Shown: piece by piece, positions 6,501 through 7,869 of the stretch
How positions within the stretch are numbered: position 1 is the stretch's first letter
Layout of the letters: each line of letters begins with the position of its first letter
Assembly: GCA_024278035.1 (NCBI GenBank)
Contig: JAJRUA010000290.1
Coordinates: 1 to 7,869, forward strand
Source: Planctomycetota bacterium
GTDB lineage: Bacteria; Planctomycetota; Planctomycetia; Pirellulales; Lacipirellulaceae
DNA: 7,869 nt
Direction: 5' to 3'
The notes under the pieces: model-generated
What the model was told of the DNA's origin: nothing
The model's input: only the letters and a program-made list of their open reading frames with translations
Databases searched by the model: none
Made by a program: the position numbers and the translations under genes

Positions 6501-7235
6501 ATGCCAATCCGCCAACCATCTTCTTGCGACGAGACCGACCGGTCACCGGCAAGGGGTGTTTCTTGTGGCGATCCGGATTGTTGGGTGGCCGACCATGGCG
6601 ATGCTTTGCTGCGTTACGCCTTGCCGCGTGTTCGTGATCTTGCGACCGCAGAAGACCTCGTACAAGAAACATTGCTCGGCGCGTGGCGGGGGCGAAATCG
6701 GTTCACGGGGGGCTCCTCCTTTCGTACTTGGCTAATAGGGATTCTCAAACGCCGGATCGCCGATCATTACCGAAGCCTCGGAAAAGAACGCCTAGCACCG
6801 GCTCCTGGGACCGATTCTCGTGGGCCTGAAGAGTTCGATCGCCATGGGAACTGGGACGAAATCCCGAAAAATTGGCCCCTGCGGGAACTTGAAAAGACGC
6901 TCAAGGATTCTCCTGAGCGGCTTGCCGAGCATGCGGAGTTTTGGGGCGTTCTCTCTCGGTGCGCTTCGGACATGCCGGAACATTTGGCCCAAGCCTTTCG
7001 CCTAAGGACCATCTACGAGGAAGGGGTCGATTCCATTTGTGAGCAGGAAGGCATTACAGCGAAGAACTTATCGGTTCGGCTGCATCGTGCCCGCCTCTTA
7101 TTGCGGCGTTGCCTCGAACGCCGCTGGTTCTGTGAAGAGCCTAAGAGCCGACCCCAAAACCTATCAGGAAGTGTCCAGCGGTCGAAAAAGACCGAGGTGT
7201 CTGAAGATTTTGGAACGTGCAGTAAGGATTCGTAA
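6501..7235 (+). CDS. ECF-type RNA polymerase sigma-70 factor (resembles the TIGR02943 group)
   Basis: A 244-residue alternative sigma factor. Region 2 spans about 31-94: WVADHGDALLRYALPRVRD, the core-binding TAEDLVQETLLGAW and the -10-recognition segment FRTWLIGILKRRIADHYRS. Region 4 spans about 146-208: EFWGVLSRCASDMPEHLAQAF, then a helix-turn-helix through ICEQEGITAKNLSVRLHRARLLLRRCLE, ending RRWF. The EFW..L..C opening and the CLE..WF ending of region 4 resemble the TIGR02943 family as I remember it; I could not run the profile. A 36-residue polar tail after RRWF and about 25 Cys/Ser-rich residues at the N-terminus (C9, C22, C27) are extra to the core domains. The ATG at 6501 has AGGTGA (6485-6490) 10 bases before it. 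The stop overlaps the anti-sigma start (TAATG), implying translational coupling. Confidence 0.92.
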   Translation: MPIRQPSSCDETDRSPARGVSCGDPDCWVADHGDALLRYALPRVRDLATAEDLVQETLLGAWRGRNRFTGGSSFRTWLIGILKRRIADHYRSLGKERLAPAPGTDSRGPEEFDRHGNWDEIPKNWPLRELEKTLKDSPERLAEHAEFWGVLSRCASDMPEHLAQAFRLRTIYEEGVDSICEQEGITAKNLSVRLHRARLLLRRCLERRWFCEEPKSRPQNLSGSVQRSKKTEVSEDFGTCSKDS

Positions 7236-7537
7236 TGCTTTCCACAGTACGTTTTCTCTTGACCGCCCGTTGTTGTGATACGACTCGCATTCTCTCCGAC
7301 GAGCGTGAGCAAACGGTGTCACGCACCGCCTGGTGGGCATCGCGATTGCATTTTCTGTCGTGTGGTGCTTGCCGACGATTTAATAAGCAACTCTTGCTCT
7401 TGGATCGGCTGCTCAAGTCGGCTCCCCCCGAGGTCCGAGAGCAGCTCGCCGGGAGGGATACCTCGAAAGGCCTATCCGAAGAGGCGGTAACGCGAATCGA
7501 GGCGGCTCTTACAGCGGCACGATCAACGGACGCCTAG
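7235..7537 (+). CDS. Soluble zinc-finger anti-sigma factor (zf-HC2/ZAS type)
   Basis: A 100-residue protein with the zinc-binding anti-sigma pattern: Cys13/Cys14 near the start, LSDERE (20-25), then His39-x3-Cys43-x2-Cys46 in RLHFLSCGACRRF. Known ZAS proteins hold their partner sigma factor inactive and release it on a signal, in some families by thiol oxidation and zinc loss. There is no membrane segment after the finger, only a helical tail (47-100), so this one should act in the cytoplasm and not pass on an envelope signal. The ATG shares one base with the sigma factor stop, and AAGG (7224-7227) lies 7 bases upstream, supporting this start. The partner is inferred to be the adjacent sigma factor. 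Redox sensing is suggested by the Cys ligands but not shown. Confidence 0.87.
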   Translation: MLSTVRFLLTARCCDTTRILSDEREQTVSRTAWWASRLHFLSCGACRRFNKQLLLLDRLLKSAPPEVREQLAGRDTSKGLSEEAVTRIEAALTAARSTDA

Positions 7538-7540
7538 CTA

Positions 7541-7585
7541 AAAGAAGAGGCGGTTAGGGCTCTTGTTCCCAGCTACCTCTTCTTT
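7541..7585 (+). terminator. Hairpin terminator after the sigma/anti-sigma operon
   Basis: AAAGAAGAGG (7541-7550) is the exact reverse complement of CCTCTTCTTT (7576-7585), giving a 10-bp stem. The 25-base loop contains an inner GGG/CCC pairing (7557-7559 with 7568-7570). It begins 3 bases after the anti-sigma stop codon. The T-rich 3' arm is part of the stem and no free T-run follows, so efficiency is uncertain. The A-rich left arm would serve the opposite strand equally. Confidence 0.6.
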
Positions 7586-7686
7586 ATCAGCGTTCGCTTT
7601 GCGTGAAATATGGGCAACTCTTTACGAGTTCAGAAAAATCCGATCTTTTCTATTATTCTTGTAGTCGTTTCTCTCACTCGGCGACT

Positions 7687-7710
7687 AACCTTTGACCTCA
7701 CTGACGCGTC
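7687..7710 (+). promoter_or_regulatory. Candidate ECF-sigma promoter before the exported protein gene
   Basis: AAC (7687-7689, within CTAACC) and CGTC (7707-7710) are separated by 17 bases. Many ECF sigma factors recognise an AAC-type -35 and a CGTC/CGTA-type -10 at about this spacing. Transcription would begin near 7717 and leave a leader of about 90 bases before the ATG at 7807. The rest of 7586-7806 shows no gene. Both motifs are short, so chance is a serious alternative. Confidence 0.25.
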
Positions 7711-7806
7711 TCGAAGGTCTTTTACTGTTGGCTTCGAACAACCCTCGTTCCGCAGGGCTAGGTCGTGGCCGATTTTCCCTTTTACGCATGAGATGAGGAT
7801 TCCCCT

Positions 7807-7869
7807 ATGAAAAGCCCCTTGAAAATGAGTTATCTACTGACGGCCTTGGTTTCGCTAGGCCTTGCTTCC
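7807..7869 (+). CDS. N-terminus of an exported protein (cut by window edge)
   Basis: Only 21 residues are visible: MKSPLKMSYLLTALVSLGLA plus one Ser. The Lys-containing start followed by a hydrophobic run is a typical signal peptide, so the product is probably secreted or envelope-bound. AGGA (7796-7799) lies 7 bases before the ATG, a well-placed ribosome site. An internal ATG at residue 7 is possible but has no comparable site. The mature protein is outside the window and cannot be named. Its position right after the sigma/anti-sigma operon, behind an ECF-like motif, makes it a candidate member of that regulon. Confidence 0.65.
   Translation, partial: MKSPLKMSYLLTALVSLGLAS

Overview
The window looks like chromosomal DNA from a member of the Planctomycetota, most likely Pirellulales or Lacipirellulaceae. 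This is an inference from protein style. The 4005-5702 gene product combines lamin-tail modules, a dockerin-like GDYN.DG.VD.ADYTVWRD segment and a PEP-CTERM sorting tail. The sigma factor and anti-sigma pair, moderately high GC, weak Shine-Dalgarno sites and short inverted repeats between genes also fit. No taxonomic marker was searched.

Layout. A leftward gene (1-1209, cut by the window edge) encodes a fused uroporphyrinogen-III C-methyltransferase and uroporphyrinogen-III synthase of tetrapyrrole (siroheme/heme) synthesis. A 279-base divergent spacer separates it from a rightward block: a 490-residue TPR protein (1489-2961) and ribosomal protein S20 (rpsT, 3053-3322). A gene-free stretch of about 680 bases follows (3323-4004). 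It carries two clear inverted repeats, one of them a perfect 17-bp stem. Next come a secreted two-module lamin-tail/dockerin/PEP-CTERM protein (4005-5702) and a small four-helix membrane protein with an acidic linker (5781-6359), probably co-transcribed.

The right end is a regulatory cassette: an ECF-type sigma-70 factor (6501-7235) and a soluble zinc-finger anti-sigma factor (7235-7537). They overlap by one base (TAATG) and end in a hairpin (7541-7585). A signal-peptide-bearing protein starts at 7807 and runs off the window. An ECF-promoter-like pair of motifs at 7687-7710 makes that exported protein a candidate target of the sigma factor. This is a hypothesis.

Most of the window is ordinary housekeeping and regulatory content. 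I see no CRISPR array, tRNA, rRNA, transposase or defence system. The points most worth a second look are the duplicated lamin-tail architecture, the sigma/ZAS cassette with its possible target, and the inverted repeats in the gene-free block.
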